From positions 1-33,588 of the forward strand of contig JAJFHO010000019.1 in assembly GCA_021775575.1 (NCBI GenBank): DNA of 33,588 nucleotides, given 5' to 3'. Position numbers and translations under genes: made by a program. The first letter of the stretch is position 1. Every line of letters starts with the position of its first letter. The stretch is from Hyphomicrobiales bacterium. Lineage in GTDB: Bacteria; Pseudomonadota; Alphaproteobacteria; Rhizobiales; Methyloligellaceae. This document shows, one piece after another, positions 15,190-24,097 of the stretch. The notes under the pieces are model-generated. The model did not search any database. It was not told the origin of the DNA and was given only the letters and a program-made list of their open reading frames with translations.

Positions 15190-15265
15190 TGGTGGAGCCG
15201 AGGGGAATCGAACCCCTGACCTCCACATTGCGAACGTGGCGCTCTCCCAACTGAGCTACGGCCCC
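15190..15265 (-). tRNA. tRNA-Ala (anticodon CGC)
   Basis: The minus strand reads GGGGCCGTAGCTCAGTTGGG... with D, anticodon and T arms in cloverleaf order (GGTTCGATTC T-loop) and an encoded CCA end. The anticodon loop TTCGCAA gives CGC, reading GCG (Ala). The acceptor stem contains G3:U70, the alanine identity pair. The 76-base length is standard. The 3' end faces the accessory island. Confidence 0.96.
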
Positions 15266-15413
15266 AGGTCTCGTCTCGCGAGACGCCATTTACGGTTGGC
15301 GCCCAAGGCCTGTCAAGAAAGCATGCGGAACGGTTACCGCCGCCTTCCCCTTGCAGGGCGCGCCAAGGAAAGCTACATCAGTCGAAGCAGCATTCGGGAA
15401 AGCGCTTCAACAA

Positions 15414-15707
15414 ATGATTCCACTGATAAATTTCATCGCCTATGTCGTCGGCCTCTATATCTGGATCATCATCGCCGCCGCCATTATGAGCTGGCTGATC
15501 GCCTTTGGCGTGGTCAACACACACAACAAGTTTGTCTATGCGGTCACCGATTTCCTGTATCGGATTACCGAACCGGCAATTGCGCCGATCAGGCGGTTCA
15601 TGCCGAATCTTGGCGGGATCGACATTTCCCCGCTTGTCCTGATCCTGTTGCTCATTTTCGTTCGGGACGTGGTGCTGATCGGCTGGATCGCGCCAGCCTT
15701 CATCTAG
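15414..15707 (+). CDS. yggT: YggT-family membrane protein, 97 aa
   Basis: Two hydrophobic helices are separated by a short loop: LINFIAYVVGLYIWIIIAAAIMSWLIAFGVV (about 4-33) and ISPLVLILLLIFVRDVVLIGWI (about 70-91). Between them is the family's conserved segment FLYRITEPAIAPIRRFMP. The start is placed at ATG 15414; the track ORF starting at 15351 adds non-family residues. YggT proteins are small inner-membrane proteins of poorly defined function (osmotic tolerance or envelope assembly have been suggested). It is followed 10 bases later by the DUF167 gene, a pairing common in proteobacteria. Confidence 0.9.
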   Translation: MIPLINFIAYVVGLYIWIIIAAAIMSWLIAFGVVNTHNKFVYAVTDFLYRITEPAIAPIRRFMPNLGGIDISPLVLILLLIFVRDVVLIGWIAPAFI

Positions 15708-15717
15708 TGCGGTACCG

Positions 15718-16107
15718 GTGAGCGCGCATGCGCCGGCGAAGCCCTATCGTCCCGGCGGCCGCGGCGTCTTGCTCACGGTTCGGTTAACCCCGAAATCCTC
15801 CCGGAACGCGATTGAAGGCGTGCGGAGCCATGCCGGCCGGCGAACAATTCTGGCGCGGGTGCGCGCGGCGCCGGAGAAGGGCAAGGCCAATGCGGCGCTT
15901 GAGGCAGTGGTTGCGAAATGGCTCGGCGTCGCGAAAAGCCATATATGCGTGGTGGCAGGCCATACCGCGCGGTTGAAAACGGTCCAGATTACCGGCGACG
16001 CAGCCGCCATAGCCGCCGCCCTGGATGCGAAACTAGAGCATTATCAGGGAAAGCCGGAACCGGTTTCCCACCCGGAAAATACATCAGAGCAATTGGATAA
16101 TGCGTGA
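15718..16107 (+). CDS. DUF167 (YggU-like) family protein, 129 aa
   Basis: A small alpha/beta protein of the DUF167/UPF0235 family. The hallmarks are LLTVRLTPKSSRNAIEGV, then LARVRAAPEKGKANAALEAVVAKWLGVAKSHICVVAGHTARLKTVQITG; the family pattern is VxPxA/S-x-N and P-x-x-G-x-A-N. It starts with GTG at 15718, just after yggT. The last about 20 residues (GKPEPVSHPENTSEQLDNA) lie outside the domain and overlap a direct repeat. The molecular function of the family is unknown. Confidence 0.88.
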   Translation: MSAHAPAKPYRPGGRGVLLTVRLTPKSSRNAIEGVRSHAGRRTILARVRAAPEKGKANAALEAVVAKWLGVAKSHICVVAGHTARLKTVQITGDAAAIAAALDAKLEHYQGKPEPVSHPENTSEQLDNA

Positions 16108-16120
16108 GAACAATTGGATA
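16090..16120 (+). repeat. Direct repeat CAATTGGATA, 21-bp period
   Basis: CAATTGGATA occurs at 16090-16099 (within the last codons of the DUF167 gene) and at 16111-16120, abutting the folD upstream hairpin. The spacing is two helical turns. Confidence 0.45.
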
Positions 16121-16158
16121 GAGCATGTTCGGTGATCCAGAAAGCATCGAACATGCTC
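16121..16158 (+). terminator. 11-bp perfect hairpin upstream of folD
   Basis: GAGCATGTTCG and CGAACATGCTC form a perfect 11-bp stem around a 16-base loop, between the DUF167 stop (16107) and folD (16196). There is no T tract, so it is either a Rho-independent terminator without U-run, an mRNA processing structure, or a dispersed intergenic palindrome. Confidence 0.5.
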
Positions 16159-16195
16159 CGAAGGAGACGGCCTGACGCTATGGGGGAAACAGGAA

Positions 16196-17083
16196 ATGAG
16201 CAAAGCGAACATCATTGACGGCAAGGCGCTGGCGCTGTCGCTGCGGGCATCCATTGCCGAAGCGGTTGCGGAACTGACGGACAAACATCAGCTGGTGCCG
16301 GGTCTGGCGGTCGTGATCATCGGCGACGATCCGGCAAGCCAGGTCTATGTGCGCTCGAAGCGAAAGAGCACCGAAAAGGCCGGAATGGCGTCCTTCGCCC
16401 ATACCCTGCCAGGTTCCACGAGCCAGCAGGAATTGCTCGACCTGATCGCCGGGCTTAATGCCGACCCGGCGGTGCATGGCATTCTCGTCCAGCTCCCCCT
16501 GCCTGAGCATATCGATGAAAGCACCGTCATCTGCGCCATCGAGCCGGCCAAGGATGTGGACGGCTTTCACCCCATGAATGCCGGACTTCTGGCCACCGGC
16601 CAACCGGCGCTCGCGCCCTGTACGCCGGTCGGGTCGGTCATGCTGGCCAGGCAGGCGGCGCGCAACCTCTCCGGGCTGGAGGCGGTTATCATCGGCCGCT
16701 CCAATATTGTCGGCAAGCCGCTGGCGCAACTGCTGCTGCGCGAGAACTGCACGGTGACGCTGGCTCATTCGCGCACCCGGGACCTTGCCGGCGTCGCGCG
16801 GCGCGCCGATCTTCTGGTCGCCGCCGTCGGCCGACCGGAAATGGTCAAGGGCGACTGGGTGAAGCCCGGCGCTGTCGTAATCGATGTCGGCATCAACCGC
16901 ATTGCCACCGATGACGGCGGCACCCGGCTCGTCGGCGATGTGGACTTTGGCGAAGCGGTTCAGGTGGCCGGCGCGATAACGCCGGTGCCGGGCGGCGTCG
17001 GGCCGATGACCATCGCCTGCCTGCTGCGCAACACGGTACAGGCGGCTTGCGCGATTGCCGGCGTGGAGATGCCGAAACTCTAG
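16196..17083 (+). CDS. folD: Bifunctional methylenetetrahydrofolate dehydrogenase/cyclohydrolase FolD, 295 aa
   Basis: FolD oxidises 5,10-methylene-THF with NADP+ and hydrolyses the methenyl product to 10-formyl-THF in one-carbon metabolism. Family motifs are all present: [17 protein letters not shown] with the catalytic Lys, [34 protein letters not shown], the nucleotide-binding [22 protein letters not shown] and the C-terminal [20 protein letters not shown]. The length is normal. AGGAA precedes ATG 16196. The gene follows the DUF167 gene after a hairpin and is convergent with the DUF1330 genes. Confidence 0.97.
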   Translation: MSKANIIDGKALALSLRASIAEAVAELTDKHQLVPGLAVVIIGDDPASQVYVRSKRKSTEKAGMASFAHTLPGSTSQQELLDLIAGLNADPAVHGILVQLPLPEHIDESTVICAIEPAKDVDGFHPMNAGLLATGQPALAPCTPVGSVMLARQAARNLSGLEAVIIGRSNIVGKPLAQLLLRENCTVTLAHSRTRDLAGVARRADLLVAAVGRPEMVKGDWVKPGAVVIDVGINRIATDDGGTRLVGDVDFGEAVQVAGAITPVPGGVGPMTIACLLRNTVQAACAIAGVEMPKL

Positions 17084-17123
17084 GTCCTGATGCCGGGTTG
17101 ACCGCACTCGGGCGCGAAGCGCT

Positions 17124-17414
17124 CTAGTCGGCGCCCTCGACGATGGTGATCGTACCTGTGCTGGCGCCCTCGCGGATTTTCGCGGCTTTTTGATATTGCT
17201 CGGAATGATAGCAGGCGAGCGCCTTCTGCTTGCTGTCGAATTCAATCACCACATGGCGTTGGCCCGAATTGCCCTCGACGCAGTCGTGCTCGCCGCCACG
17301 CACCAGAAACCGCGCGCCATACTCCTGAAAAGCCGGCTTGGCGGTCTCGATATAGTCGGGATAGTTTGCCGGCTCCGTGATCGTCACATGGGCAATCCAA
17401 TAGCCTTTGGGCAT
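17124..17414 (-). CDS. DUF1330-family protein (copy 1), 96 aa
   Basis: A small ferredoxin-like (dimeric alpha/beta barrel) protein: KGYWIAHVTITEPANYPDYIETAKPAFQEYGARFLVRGG, then RHVVIEFDSKQKALACYHSEQYQ, the classic DUF1330 pattern. The start at 17414 is set by AAGGAGAA seven bases upstream; the track start 20 codons earlier is not needed. It is a tandem paralogue of the gene at 17455-17745. The function of the family is not established. Confidence 0.9.
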   Translation of the reverse strand: MPKGYWIAHVTITEPANYPDYIETAKPAFQEYGARFLVRGGEHDCVEGNSGQRHVVIEFDSKQKALACYHSEQYQKAAKIREGASTGTITIVEGAD

Positions 17415-17454
17415 CGTCTTCTCCTTGTTTTGTGTTTGGCTGCCCGGCGTGGGC

Positions 17455-17745
17455 TTATTCGCCGCCGTCGGCAATGACGAAATCGCTCAGCGCATATTGT
17501 TGGCGCAGCGCGAGCGCGGGGGCATAGTCATCCGACTCATAGCATTCGATGGCGCGTTCGTAGCTTTCAAACTCAACGACGACATGGCGCTCGCGCGCCT
17601 CGCCCTCGCGCAGTTGCGCGGGGCCGCCGCGGATCAGAAAATTACCGCCATATTTCGCTATCGCCGGTGTTGCCACCGCCACATAGTCCGGATAGCTGTC
17701 CGGCTTCGTCACGGTGATATGAACCACCCAATATCCCTTGGCCAT
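17455..17745 (-). CDS. DUF1330-family protein (copy 2), 96 aa
   Basis: KGYWVVHITVTKPDSYPDYVAVATPAIAKYGGNFLIRGG and RHVVVEFESYERAIECYESDDYAPALALRQ give the same DUF1330 fold as the downstream copy, colinear throughout but clearly diverged, so this is an old tandem duplication. The start at 17745 has GGGAGG upstream. It lies 34 bases after the MFS gene on the same strand and may be cotranscribed with it. Confidence 0.9.
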   Translation of the reverse strand: MAKGYWVVHITVTKPDSYPDYVAVATPAIAKYGGNFLIRGGPAQLREGEARERHVVVEFESYERAIECYESDDYAPALALRQQYALSDFVIADGGE

Positions 17746-17779
17746 CTTGCCACCTCCCTTCGGCTTGTCCACCGGCAGT

Positions 17780-18949
17780 CTATGACGGACGCGGCGAAAA
17801 GTGCAGTGTTGTTGCAAGCACTGCGAGCGCTATGCCAGCGGCGCCGACTGGCGCGAACGCCATGGCCGGTATGTGTATCGCGTCCCACAGCGCGCCGCTG
17901 ACGATTGGTGTGACGAAAGCAATGAAATAGCCGATGACAAATACGCCGGCGGAAAAATGATGAACATCGTCTTGCGCGGCGAGGAGCGGTGGAAGCGCAA
18001 GGGTGAGAATGAGGATAAAGGCGCCGACGAAGCCGACGACGCCCGACCAGAAGATGATACCGCCATCGCTTGCGGCGAGCGTCAGCCCGCCCGCGCCCGC
18101 CGCGCCCAGCAGGCCGACGCTGACCAGCGGCCAGGCTCTGCCGGCCAGCCGGTCGCCGAGACCCAGCAGCAGAAAGGAGGCCGGGAGCTGCCCGGTGTTA
18201 AGCGCGATCAGCGACGCATCGACAAGGTGCGGGCGTTTCGTTGCATACAGGAAATCGGGCAGGAAGGCGTTGGAGGTGAAATAGATCGAAGCCGCGCAGC
18301 CGAGGATCAGGCCGCAGCGGATCATCCCGCCGTCGCGCCAATTGGGCCACCAGCGCGCCGCCTCGTGCGCGCCCTTCAGTCCGGGCCCGGTCACCAAACC
18401 CAGCTTCAGCGCCCAGACCAGCAGGAGAATGTTGGCGAACAGCGGCAGCGACCAGATGGCGAGCGCGCCGCCCCAGCTGCCACCGGCGAGCGGCAACGCA
18501 AGCGGGGTCGTCAGCGCGGCGCCAATAATTTCGCCAACCAGGAGCCCGTTGACATAGGCCGCCGTGGCAAGGCCGACATGGTTGCGGAACCAGTGACCGG
18601 TGAATGTCGGCATGGCCGGCTGCATGATGGCAATGCCCAGCCCCATGATGCCGGTCATCGCGAACAGGACAAGGACGTCGGGTCCCAGGCCCCGCAACGC
18701 GCCGGCCACGCCCGTCAGCGCCAGTCCCGCGATGAGCGCGCGCACCGCCCCGGTCCGGGCCAGCAACAGCGACCCGAACAGCGCGCCTCCGGCGAACATC
18801 AGCACCGGCAGGCCGCCCAGCGCGCCGACCGCCTTCTCGCTCAAATCCAAATCCTGATGAATGAGCGGGATCAGCGGCGGGACCGCCAAAGTCGTGATCC
18901 GCAGATTTATCCCGGCAAGCCACAGCAGCCCCAGCGCCCACCAGTTCAT
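17780..18949 (-). CDS. MFS transporter, CynX/NimT-like, 389 aa
   Basis: A twelve-helix major facilitator protein. The N-terminus WWALGLLWLAGINLRITTLAVPPLIPLIHQDLDLSEKAVGALGGLPVLMFAGGALFGSLLLARTGAVRALIAG has the CynX-type NLR motif in helix 1 and the helix 2-3 loop. Further hydrophobic helices follow, with a central polar loop (GLKGAHEAARWWPNWRDGG, about residues 190-208). The substrate is unknown; CynX/NimT relatives handle cyanate, nitroimidazoles or small organics. ATG 18949 is nine bases after pyrF, so it is probably the fourth gene of a dnaK-dnaJ-pyrF-MFS unit. There is no link to the peptide island. Confidence 0.9.
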   Translation of the reverse strand: MNWWALGLLWLAGINLRITTLAVPPLIPLIHQDLDLSEKAVGALGGLPVLMFAGGALFGSLLLARTGAVRALIAGLALTGVAGALRGLGPDVLVLFAMTGIMGLGIAIMQPAMPTFTGHWFRNHVGLATAAYVNGLLVGEIIGAALTTPLALPLAGGSWGGALAIWSLPLFANILLLVWALKLGLVTGPGLKGAHEAARWWPNWRDGGMIRCGLILGCAASIYFTSNAFLPDFLYATKRPHLVDASLIALNTGQLPASFLLLGLGDRLAGRAWPLVSVGLLGAAGAGGLTLAASDGGIIFWSGVVGFVGAFILILTLALPPLLAAQDDVHHFSAGVFVIGYFIAFVTPIVSGALWDAIHIPAMAFAPVGAAGIALAVLATTLHFSPRPS

Positions 18950-18958
18950 GGGGCGGGC

Positions 18959-19657
18959 TCAGCCAAGGGCATTCTCGATATCCCGAGTGATCGCCATGGC
19001 CGCGGCGCGAGGGTCGTCCGCCCTCGTGATCGGCCGGCCGACGACCAGATAGTCGGCGCCGGCTTGAATCGCTTTTGCCGGGGTCATGATCCGGGCCTGG
19101 TCGCCTGTGGCGGCCCCTTCGGGGCGTATTCCAGGGGTTACGATCAGGAAGTCAGTGCCGGTCGCCTTGCGGATGTCAGCCGCTTCGTGACCCGACGCGA
19201 TAACGCCATCGAAACCGGCTTCGCTCCGCAGTTTTGCCCGGTGCAGAACCAGATCGGCGGCATTCATGGCGCTGCCCTGCTGCTTGAGATCGTCGTCATC
19301 GAGGCTGGTCAGCACAGTGACGGCCAGCAATTTCAAATCGCTTTTGCCGCGTCCGCGCATGGCCGCGTCCATGGTCTTGATGTCATGGCCGTGAACGGTC
19401 AGAAATGCCGCGCCCAGGGCCGCTATATTGGCGGTAGAGCGCTCGACCGTATGGGGAATGTCGAGCAGTTTTGCATCGACGAAAACCTGCTGCCCCTGAT
19501 CGGCCAGTTCGCGCACCAGTTCGATGCCGCCGCCATAGAGCAGCTCCAGCCCGACTTTCCAGACGCCCGCGGCATCGCCGATTCTCGCGATAAGGTCGCG
19601 GGCCTCTTGCGGCCGGGCTACGTCGAGCGCGACGATCAGCCGGTCCGCTCCGTTCAC
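18959..19657 (-). CDS. pyrF: Orotidine 5'-phosphate decarboxylase, 232 aa
   Basis: Catalyses OMP to UMP, the last step of de novo pyrimidine synthesis. Motifs: [33 protein letters not shown] (the DxKxxDI catalytic array), [37 protein letters not shown] and YLVVGRPIT. The start is GTG 19657, which overlaps the dnaJ stop by four bases (GTGA). The much longer track ORF to 19984 is dnaJ read in another frame. Confidence 0.96.
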   Translation of the reverse strand: MNGADRLIVALDVARPQEARDLIARIGDAAGVWKVGLELLYGGGIELVRELADQGQQVFVDAKLLDIPHTVERSTANIAALGAAFLTVHGHDIKTMDAAMRGRGKSDLKLLAVTVLTSLDDDDLKQQGSAMNAADLVLHRAKLRSEAGFDGVIASGHEAADIRKATGTDFLIVTPGIRPEGAATGDQARIMTPAKAIQAGADYLVVGRPITRADDPRAAAMAITRDIENALG

Positions 19658-20796
19658 TCGCCGATTCCGTCGAAGAATTCCTTCACCCGGGCAAAGAAGC
19701 CGGCTGAATTCGGATTGGTTTGGTCGCTGGAAGCCTCGTCGAATTCCCGCAAAATGTCTTTCTGCTTGCGGGTGAGGTTTTTCGGTGTCTCCACTTCGAC
19801 CTGGATATACATGTCGCCCATCACCTTGGAGCGCAGCACCGGCATGCCCTTGCCCTTGAGCCGAATCTGGCGGCCGGTCTGGGTGCCCTCGGGTATTTTC
19901 ACGCGGCCCCGCCCGCCCTCGACCGTCGGCACTTCGATCTGCCCGCTGAGCGCCGCGGTCGGCATCGATATCGGCACGCGGCAAAACAAATCGGCGCCGT
20001 CGCGCTGGAAGAATTCGTGCGGTTTGATGGCGAGGAAAATATAGAGATCGCCGGAGGGGCCGCCGCGCACGCCCGCCTCGCCCTCATTGGCAAGCCGGAT
20101 GCGGGTGCCGTCCTCGACGCCGGGGGGAATATTGACCGACAAAGTGCGATCCTTGGTGGTGCGTCCCGCACCGCGGCAGGACTCGCAAGGGTCCTCGATC
20201 ATCTCGCCACGGCCCTGACAGGCCGGGCATACGCGCTCAATGGTGAAGAAACCCTGGGAAGCGCGGACCTTGCCGGCGCCGCCACAAGTACGGCATTGCA
20301 CCGGGCTGGTGCCCGGTTTAGCGCCCGATCCCGAACAGGTTTCGCAGGTGATGGAAGTTGGCACGCTGATCTGCGCGGTCTTGCCGGAGAAGGCGTCGCC
20401 CAGCGAGATTTCCATATTGTAGCGCAAATCGGAGCCGCGCTCGCGCACCGTTCTCGGGCGCCCGCGCCGGCCACCCATGAACTCGCCGAACAGATCGTCG
20501 AATATTTCCGACATCGAGGCGGAGAAGTCGCCACCGAAGCCATGCGGTCCGCCGGGACCGCCCATACCACCTTCGAAAGCGGCATGGCCAAACTGATCAT
20601 AGGCCGCGCGCCGCTGCGGGTCCTTCAGCGCCTCGTAAGCCTCGTTGACTTCCTTGAAGCTCTGCTCGGCGCTGTCATCGCCGGGGTTGCGATCGGGATG
20701 CAGTTCCTTGGCGCGCTGGCGGAACGCGCTCTTGATCTGCGCATCGTCCGCATCGCGCTGTACGCCAAGCGTCTCGTAATAATCCCGTTTCGCCAT
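19654..20796 (-). CDS. dnaJ: Chaperone protein DnaJ, 380 aa
   Basis: Full-length type I J protein. The J domain (1-70) contains HPDRNPGD, and a Gly/Phe-rich region follows ([19 protein letters not shown]). Four zinc-finger repeats are [27 protein letters not shown] and CESCRGAGR (about 145-215). C-terminal substrate-binding domains follow, with [15 protein letters not shown] and [11 protein letters not shown]. It stimulates DnaK ATPase and delivers unfolded substrates. GAGG lies upstream of ATG 20796. It is 100 bases downstream of dnaK, with a stem-loop between, and overlaps pyrF. Confidence 0.98.
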   Translation of the reverse strand: MAKRDYYETLGVQRDADDAQIKSAFRQRAKELHPDRNPGDDSAEQSFKEVNEAYEALKDPQRRAAYDQFGHAAFEGGMGGPGGPHGFGGDFSASMSEIFDDLFGEFMGGRRGRPRTVRERGSDLRYNMEISLGDAFSGKTAQISVPTSITCETCSGSGAKPGTSPVQCRTCGGAGKVRASQGFFTIERVCPACQGRGEMIEDPCESCRGAGRTTKDRTLSVNIPPGVEDGTRIRLANEGEAGVRGGPSGDLYIFLAIKPHEFFQRDGADLFCRVPISMPTAALSGQIEVPTVEGGRGRVKIPEGTQTGRQIRLKGKGMPVLRSKVMGDMYIQVEVETPKNLTRKQKDILREFDEASSDQTNPNSAGFFARVKEFFDGIGE

Positions 20797-20831
20797 GAGG
20801 TCGCCTCAACCGGACCGGTGAGCCTGATAAG

Positions 20832-20872
20832 CCCCGTCCCGCGTGCAGGCTACAATCCTGCGGGAGACGGGG
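20832..20872 (-). terminator. Stem-loop in the dnaK-dnaJ intergenic region
   Basis: On the minus strand CCCCGTCTCCCGC pairs with GCGGGACGGGG (two-base bulge), with an inner AGG/CCT pair around the loop. It sits between the dnaK stop and the dnaJ start with no T tract. This is likely a partial terminator or an mRNA processing and stability element that lowers dnaJ relative to dnaK (inference). Confidence 0.5.
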
Positions 20873-20896
20873 GCATTTCTGTTTACCTGCTGCCGG

Positions 20897-22834
20897 TCAG
20901 GCCGACTTGGATTTATCGTCGTCTTCCTCGTCCTTGACTTCCTCGAAGTCGGCGTCGACGACATCGTCTCCAGCGTCCTGGCCGCCCTCGCCGGCATCTC
21001 CCGGTGCGTCTTCGCCACCGGCCTCCTCGGCCTGGGCCGCCTGATACATCGCCTCGCCGAGCTTCATCGAAGCCTGGGCCAGCGCATCCATCTTGGCTTT
21101 GACGGCGTCATTGTCGTCGCCCTCGAGCGCCGTCTTCAACTCCGCCGCCGCTTCCTCGATGGTGCTCTTGTCGGCATCGGAGATCTTGTCGCCGAGATCG
21201 GCAAGCGTTTTCTCCGTCGAGTGCATGAGGGACTCGGCCTGGTTGCGCACCTCAACGTCGTCGCGGCGCTTCTTGTCTTCCTCCGCATGCGCCTCGGCGT
21301 CCTTGACCATCTTTTCGATGTCATCGTCGCTGAGGCCGCCCGAGGCCTGGATACGGATCGACTGCTCCTTGCCGGTGGCCTTGTCGGTCGCCGCCACGTT
21401 GACGATGCCGTTGGCGTCGATATCGAAGGTCACCTCAATCTGCGGAACGCCGCGCGGTGCGGGCGGAACGCCGACGAGATCGAACTGGCCAAGCATTTTG
21501 TTGTCGGCCGCCATCTCGCGCTCACCCTGGAAGACCCGGATCGTTACCGCGTTCTGGTTGTCCTCCGCAGTCGAGAAGGTCTGGCCCTTCGTGGTCGGAA
21601 TTGTCGTGTTGCGGTCGATCAGGCGGGTGAACACGCCGCCCAGCGTTTCGATGCCCAGCGACAAGGGCGTGACATCCAGCAACAGCACATCTTTCACATC
21701 GCCCTGCAGAACGCCGGCCTGGATTGCCGCGCCGATAGCAACGACTTCATCCGCGTTGACGCCCTTGTGCGGCTCGCGTCCAAAGATAGTCTGCACGGTC
21801 TCGACGACCTTGGGCATACGGGTCATGCCGCCGACGAGAACAACTTCCTGGATTTCCGCGGCCTTGAGGCCAGCATCCTTCAGCGCCTCCTGGCATGGAC
21901 CAACGGTCTTCTGAATCAGGTCGTCGACCAGGCTTTCCAGCTTCGCCCGGGTCAGCTTCATCGTCAGATGCTTCGGACCGGACTGGTCGGCGGTGATAAA
22001 GGGCAGGTTGATCTCGGTCTGGGCAGCGGAAGAAAGCTCGATCTTGGCCTTCTCCGCGCCTTCCTTGAGGCGCTGCAGCGCCAGTTTGTCGCCGCGCAGG
22101 TCGATGCCTTGCTCTTTCTTGAACTCATCGGCCAGATAGTCGACGAGGCGCATATCGAAATCCTCGCCGCCGAGGAAGGTGTCGCCATTGGTCGACTTCA
22201 CCTCGAAGACGCCGTCGCCGATCTCGAGAATGGAAATATCGAAGGTGCCGCCGCCAAGGTCGTAGACCGCGATGGTCTTGCCGTCCTTCTTGTCGAGGCC
22301 GTAGGCGAGCGCGGCCGCGGTCGGTTCGTTGATGATGCGCAGCACTTCAAGCCCGGCAACCTTGCCGGCGTCCTTGGTCGCCTGGCGCTGGGCGTCGTTG
22401 AAATAGGCGGGGACGGTAATGACCGCCTGCTCGACCTTCTCGCCGAGATAGCTCTCGGCCGTTTCCTTCATTTTCTGCAGAATGAAGGCTGAGATTTGCG
22501 AAGGCGAATATTTCTCGCCATGGGCCTCGACCCAGGCATCGCCATTGTCCGCCTTGACGATCTTGTAGGGAACGAGCTTCTGGTCCTTCGCGACCGTTTT
22601 GTCGCTGTAACGCCGCCCGATCAGCCGTTTGATCGCGAACAGCGTATTTTCCGGGTTGGTGACCGCCTGGCGCTTGGCCGGCAGGCCGACAAGGCGCTCA
22701 TCCTCGGAGAATGCGACGATCGACGGCGTCGTGCGCGCGCCTTCCGCATTCTCGATGACTTTCGGACTGGATCCCTCCATGACCGCGACACAGCTATTGG
22801 TTGTGCCGAGATCGATTCCGATGACTTTCGACAT
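20897..22834 (-). CDS. dnaK: Chaperone protein DnaK (Hsp70), 645 aa
   Basis: Complete Hsp70: the ATPase domain starts [19 protein letters not shown], with [55 protein letters not shown] and [13 protein letters not shown]. The linker [22 protein letters not shown] leads into the substrate-binding domain, and a helical lid ends in an acidic tail ([26 protein letters not shown]). Length is standard for alphaproteobacteria. Expression is likely heat-inducible from the sigma-32-type promoter at 22963-22991. It works with DnaJ just downstream and GrpE at 24521-25291. Confidence 0.99.
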   Translation of the reverse strand: MSKVIGIDLGTTNSCVAVMEGSSPKVIENAEGARTTPSIVAFSEDERLVGLPAKRQAVTNPENTLFAIKRLIGRRYSDKTVAKDQKLVPYKIVKADNGDAWVEAHGEKYSPSQISAFILQKMKETAESYLGEKVEQAVITVPAYFNDAQRQATKDAGKVAGLEVLRIINEPTAAALAYGLDKKDGKTIAVYDLGGGTFDISILEIGDGVFEVKSTNGDTFLGGEDFDMRLVDYLADEFKKEQGIDLRGDKLALQRLKEGAEKAKIELSSAAQTEINLPFITADQSGPKHLTMKLTRAKLESLVDDLIQKTVGPCQEALKDAGLKAAEIQEVVLVGGMTRMPKVVETVQTIFGREPHKGVNADEVVAIGAAIQAGVLQGDVKDVLLLDVTPLSLGIETLGGVFTRLIDRNTTIPTTKGQTFSTAEDNQNAVTIRVFQGEREMAADNKMLGQFDLVGVPPAPRGVPQIEVTFDIDANGIVNVAATDKATGKEQSIRIQASGGLSDDDIEKMVKDAEAHAEEDKKRRDDVEVRNQAESLMHSTEKTLADLGDKISDADKSTIEEAAAELKTALEGDDNDAVKAKMDALAQASMKLGEAMYQAAQAEEAGGEDAPGDAGEGGQDAGDDVVDADFEEVKDEEDDDKSKSA

Positions 22835-22962
22835 GTCTTTCTAATCTCCGTTCTGCGGCAGACCGGCCGGGCCTCCAATGGCACCCGGAATACCCTGCGC
22901 GGTTGTCACACCGTACAGGGCCGGCCCCCTAACGATTCTAATGAACATCGGCTCCTGCGGTT

Positions 22963-22991
22963 ATATAAGCGGCGCGTCGGCGCGCTGCAAG
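22963..22991 (-). promoter_or_regulatory. Heat-shock (RpoH/sigma-32) promoter of dnaK
   Basis: Minus strand CTTG (22988-22991), 18-base spacer, CTTATAT (22963-22969). This matches the alphaproteobacterial sigma-32 consensus CTTG-N17/18-CYTATNT. It lies about 130 bases upstream of the dnaK ATG and points toward it. Confidence 0.75.
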
Positions 22992-23024
22992 CCGCCGTGA
23001 CGATGTAGATTAAGGGTAAACAGC

Positions 23025-23687
23025 ATGAAAATGGCGAAGGTTGGGAGAGTGAAAGGCGTCCGCGCGCCCTTGCTGGCGGGATTCCGCCATTTCCCGCATG
23101 TTTTGCCGCCTGCCGCGCAGCGCGTTCTGCTTGAGCATTTGCGCCGGGTCGTCGCGGCCGCGCCGCTGTTCACGCCCACCATGCCGCGCTCGGGCAAACC
23201 CTTTTCGGTGCGAATGACCAATTGTGGCCCTCTGGGATGGGTTTCCGACAAGGACCGCGGCTACCGTTATCAGGCCGAACATCCCGTAACCGGGGAGGCG
23301 TGGCCGGCGATCCCGCAAATGCTGCTCGATCTTTGGGCCGAGCTGGCCGGCTATCGCGCGCCGCCGCAAGCCTGCCTCGTCAATTATTACGATCCGCGCG
23401 CCAAAATGGGCCTGCACCGCGACGAGGATGAGGAGGATTTTTCAGCCCCCGTTCTCTCGGTATCGCTCGGCGACACGGCCCGCTTTCGCATTGGCGGCAC
23501 CAAACGCAAGGACCCGACGCGGTCCTTCGATCTTGCCTCCGGCGACGTCGTGGTGCTCGGCGGAAAGGCCCGCCTCGCCTATCACGGCGTCGACCGCATC
23601 AAGGCGGGAACGTCGGGCGTGCTGCTGGATGATTTCGCGCAAGGCGGGCGGCTCAATCTGACGCTGCGGCGGGTGACAACACCCTAA
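23025..23687 (+). CDS. alkB: AlkB-like 2OG-Fe(II) DNA repair dioxygenase, 220 aa
   Basis: Removes alkyl lesions from DNA bases oxidatively. The AlkB signature is complete: LVNYYDPRAKMGLHRDEDE (HxD iron ligands), LSVSLGDTARFRIGG, the distal His in LAYHGVDRI, and RLNLTLRR (RxNxTxR, 2-oxoglutarate binding). The PRSGKPFSVRMTNCGPLGWVSD segment is the nucleotide-recognition lid region. The start is ATG 23025 with AAGGG upstream. Divergent from dnaK; the stop overlaps the convergent VOC gene by four bases. Confidence 0.94.
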   Translation: MKMAKVGRVKGVRAPLLAGFRHFPHVLPPAAQRVLLEHLRRVVAAAPLFTPTMPRSGKPFSVRMTNCGPLGWVSDKDRGYRYQAEHPVTGEAWPAIPQMLLDLWAELAGYRAPPQACLVNYYDPRAKMGLHRDEDEEDFSAPVLSVSLGDTARFRIGGTKRKDPTRSFDLASGDVVVLGGKARLAYHGVDRIKAGTSGVLLDDFAQGGRLNLTLRRVTTP

Positions 23688-24067
23688 ATCTGTGCCTCCA
23701 CAAATGTCACCGCTTCGATACGGTTGCCGTCCGGGTCGCGGACAAAAGCCGCAAAGTAGCTCGGATTGTACTGTTCACGGAAACCCGGCGGGCCATCGCA
23801 GATCCCGCCCCGGGACAGCGCCGCGGCATGAAACGCCTCGACCGCGGATTTGTCCCGGGCACGAAGCGCCACATGAGCACCGCCTGTCTCCGGCGCCGGG
23901 CCGGCACCGGCGCGCGCATTCAGCCAGAATTCCGGATATTTCTTGCCAAAGCCGATCGTCGTCTTGCGGGTCACGAGTTTTTTGTGCCCCAGGGCCGCCA
24001 GAACCGGCTCATAAAATTGCGCCGCGCGAGCGAGGTCGGACACGCTGAGTGAGATGTGGTCGATCAT
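23684..24067 (-). CDS. Glyoxalase/VOC-superfamily protein (copy 1), 127 aa
   Basis: One vicinal-oxygen-chelate domain: MIDHISLSVSDLARAAQFYEPVLAALGHK at the start, GAHVALRARDKSAVEAFHAAAL in the middle, and AFVRDPDGNRIEAVTF at the end with the terminal metal-ligand Glu. The His of DHISL and that of GAHVAL complete a plausible metal set. The start is placed at ATG 24067. The substrate is unknown; the subgroup is often labelled a lactoylglutathione lyase relative. Adjacent to a second, distinct VOC gene on the same strand. Confidence 0.88.
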   Translation of the reverse strand: MIDHISLSVSDLARAAQFYEPVLAALGHKKLVTRKTTIGFGKKYPEFWLNARAGAGPAPETGGAHVALRARDKSAVEAFHAAALSRGGICDGPPGFREQYNPSYFAAFVRDPDGNRIEAVTFVEAQI

Positions 24068-24097
24068 GGCGCCGGCGCTCGAAGGCAATGCAAGCCG

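Noticed and set aside
17780-18949. MFS transporter as exporter of the peptide
   Set aside because: It sits in the dnaK-dnaJ-pyrF unit beyond the tRNA boundary and resembles CynX/NimT small-molecule transporters.
18959-19984. 341-aa version of PyrF starting at 19984
   Set aside because: The first about 109 residues are dnaJ in another frame; the GTG at 19657 restores the normal PyrF N-terminus.
17801-20044. 747-aa plus-strand ORF
   Set aside because: Antisense to the MFS, pyrF and dnaJ genes; Gln/Arg/Asp-rich low-complexity translation typical of a shadow frame.
20843-22492. 549-aa plus-strand ORF
   Set aside because: Antisense to dnaK with no independent motif.
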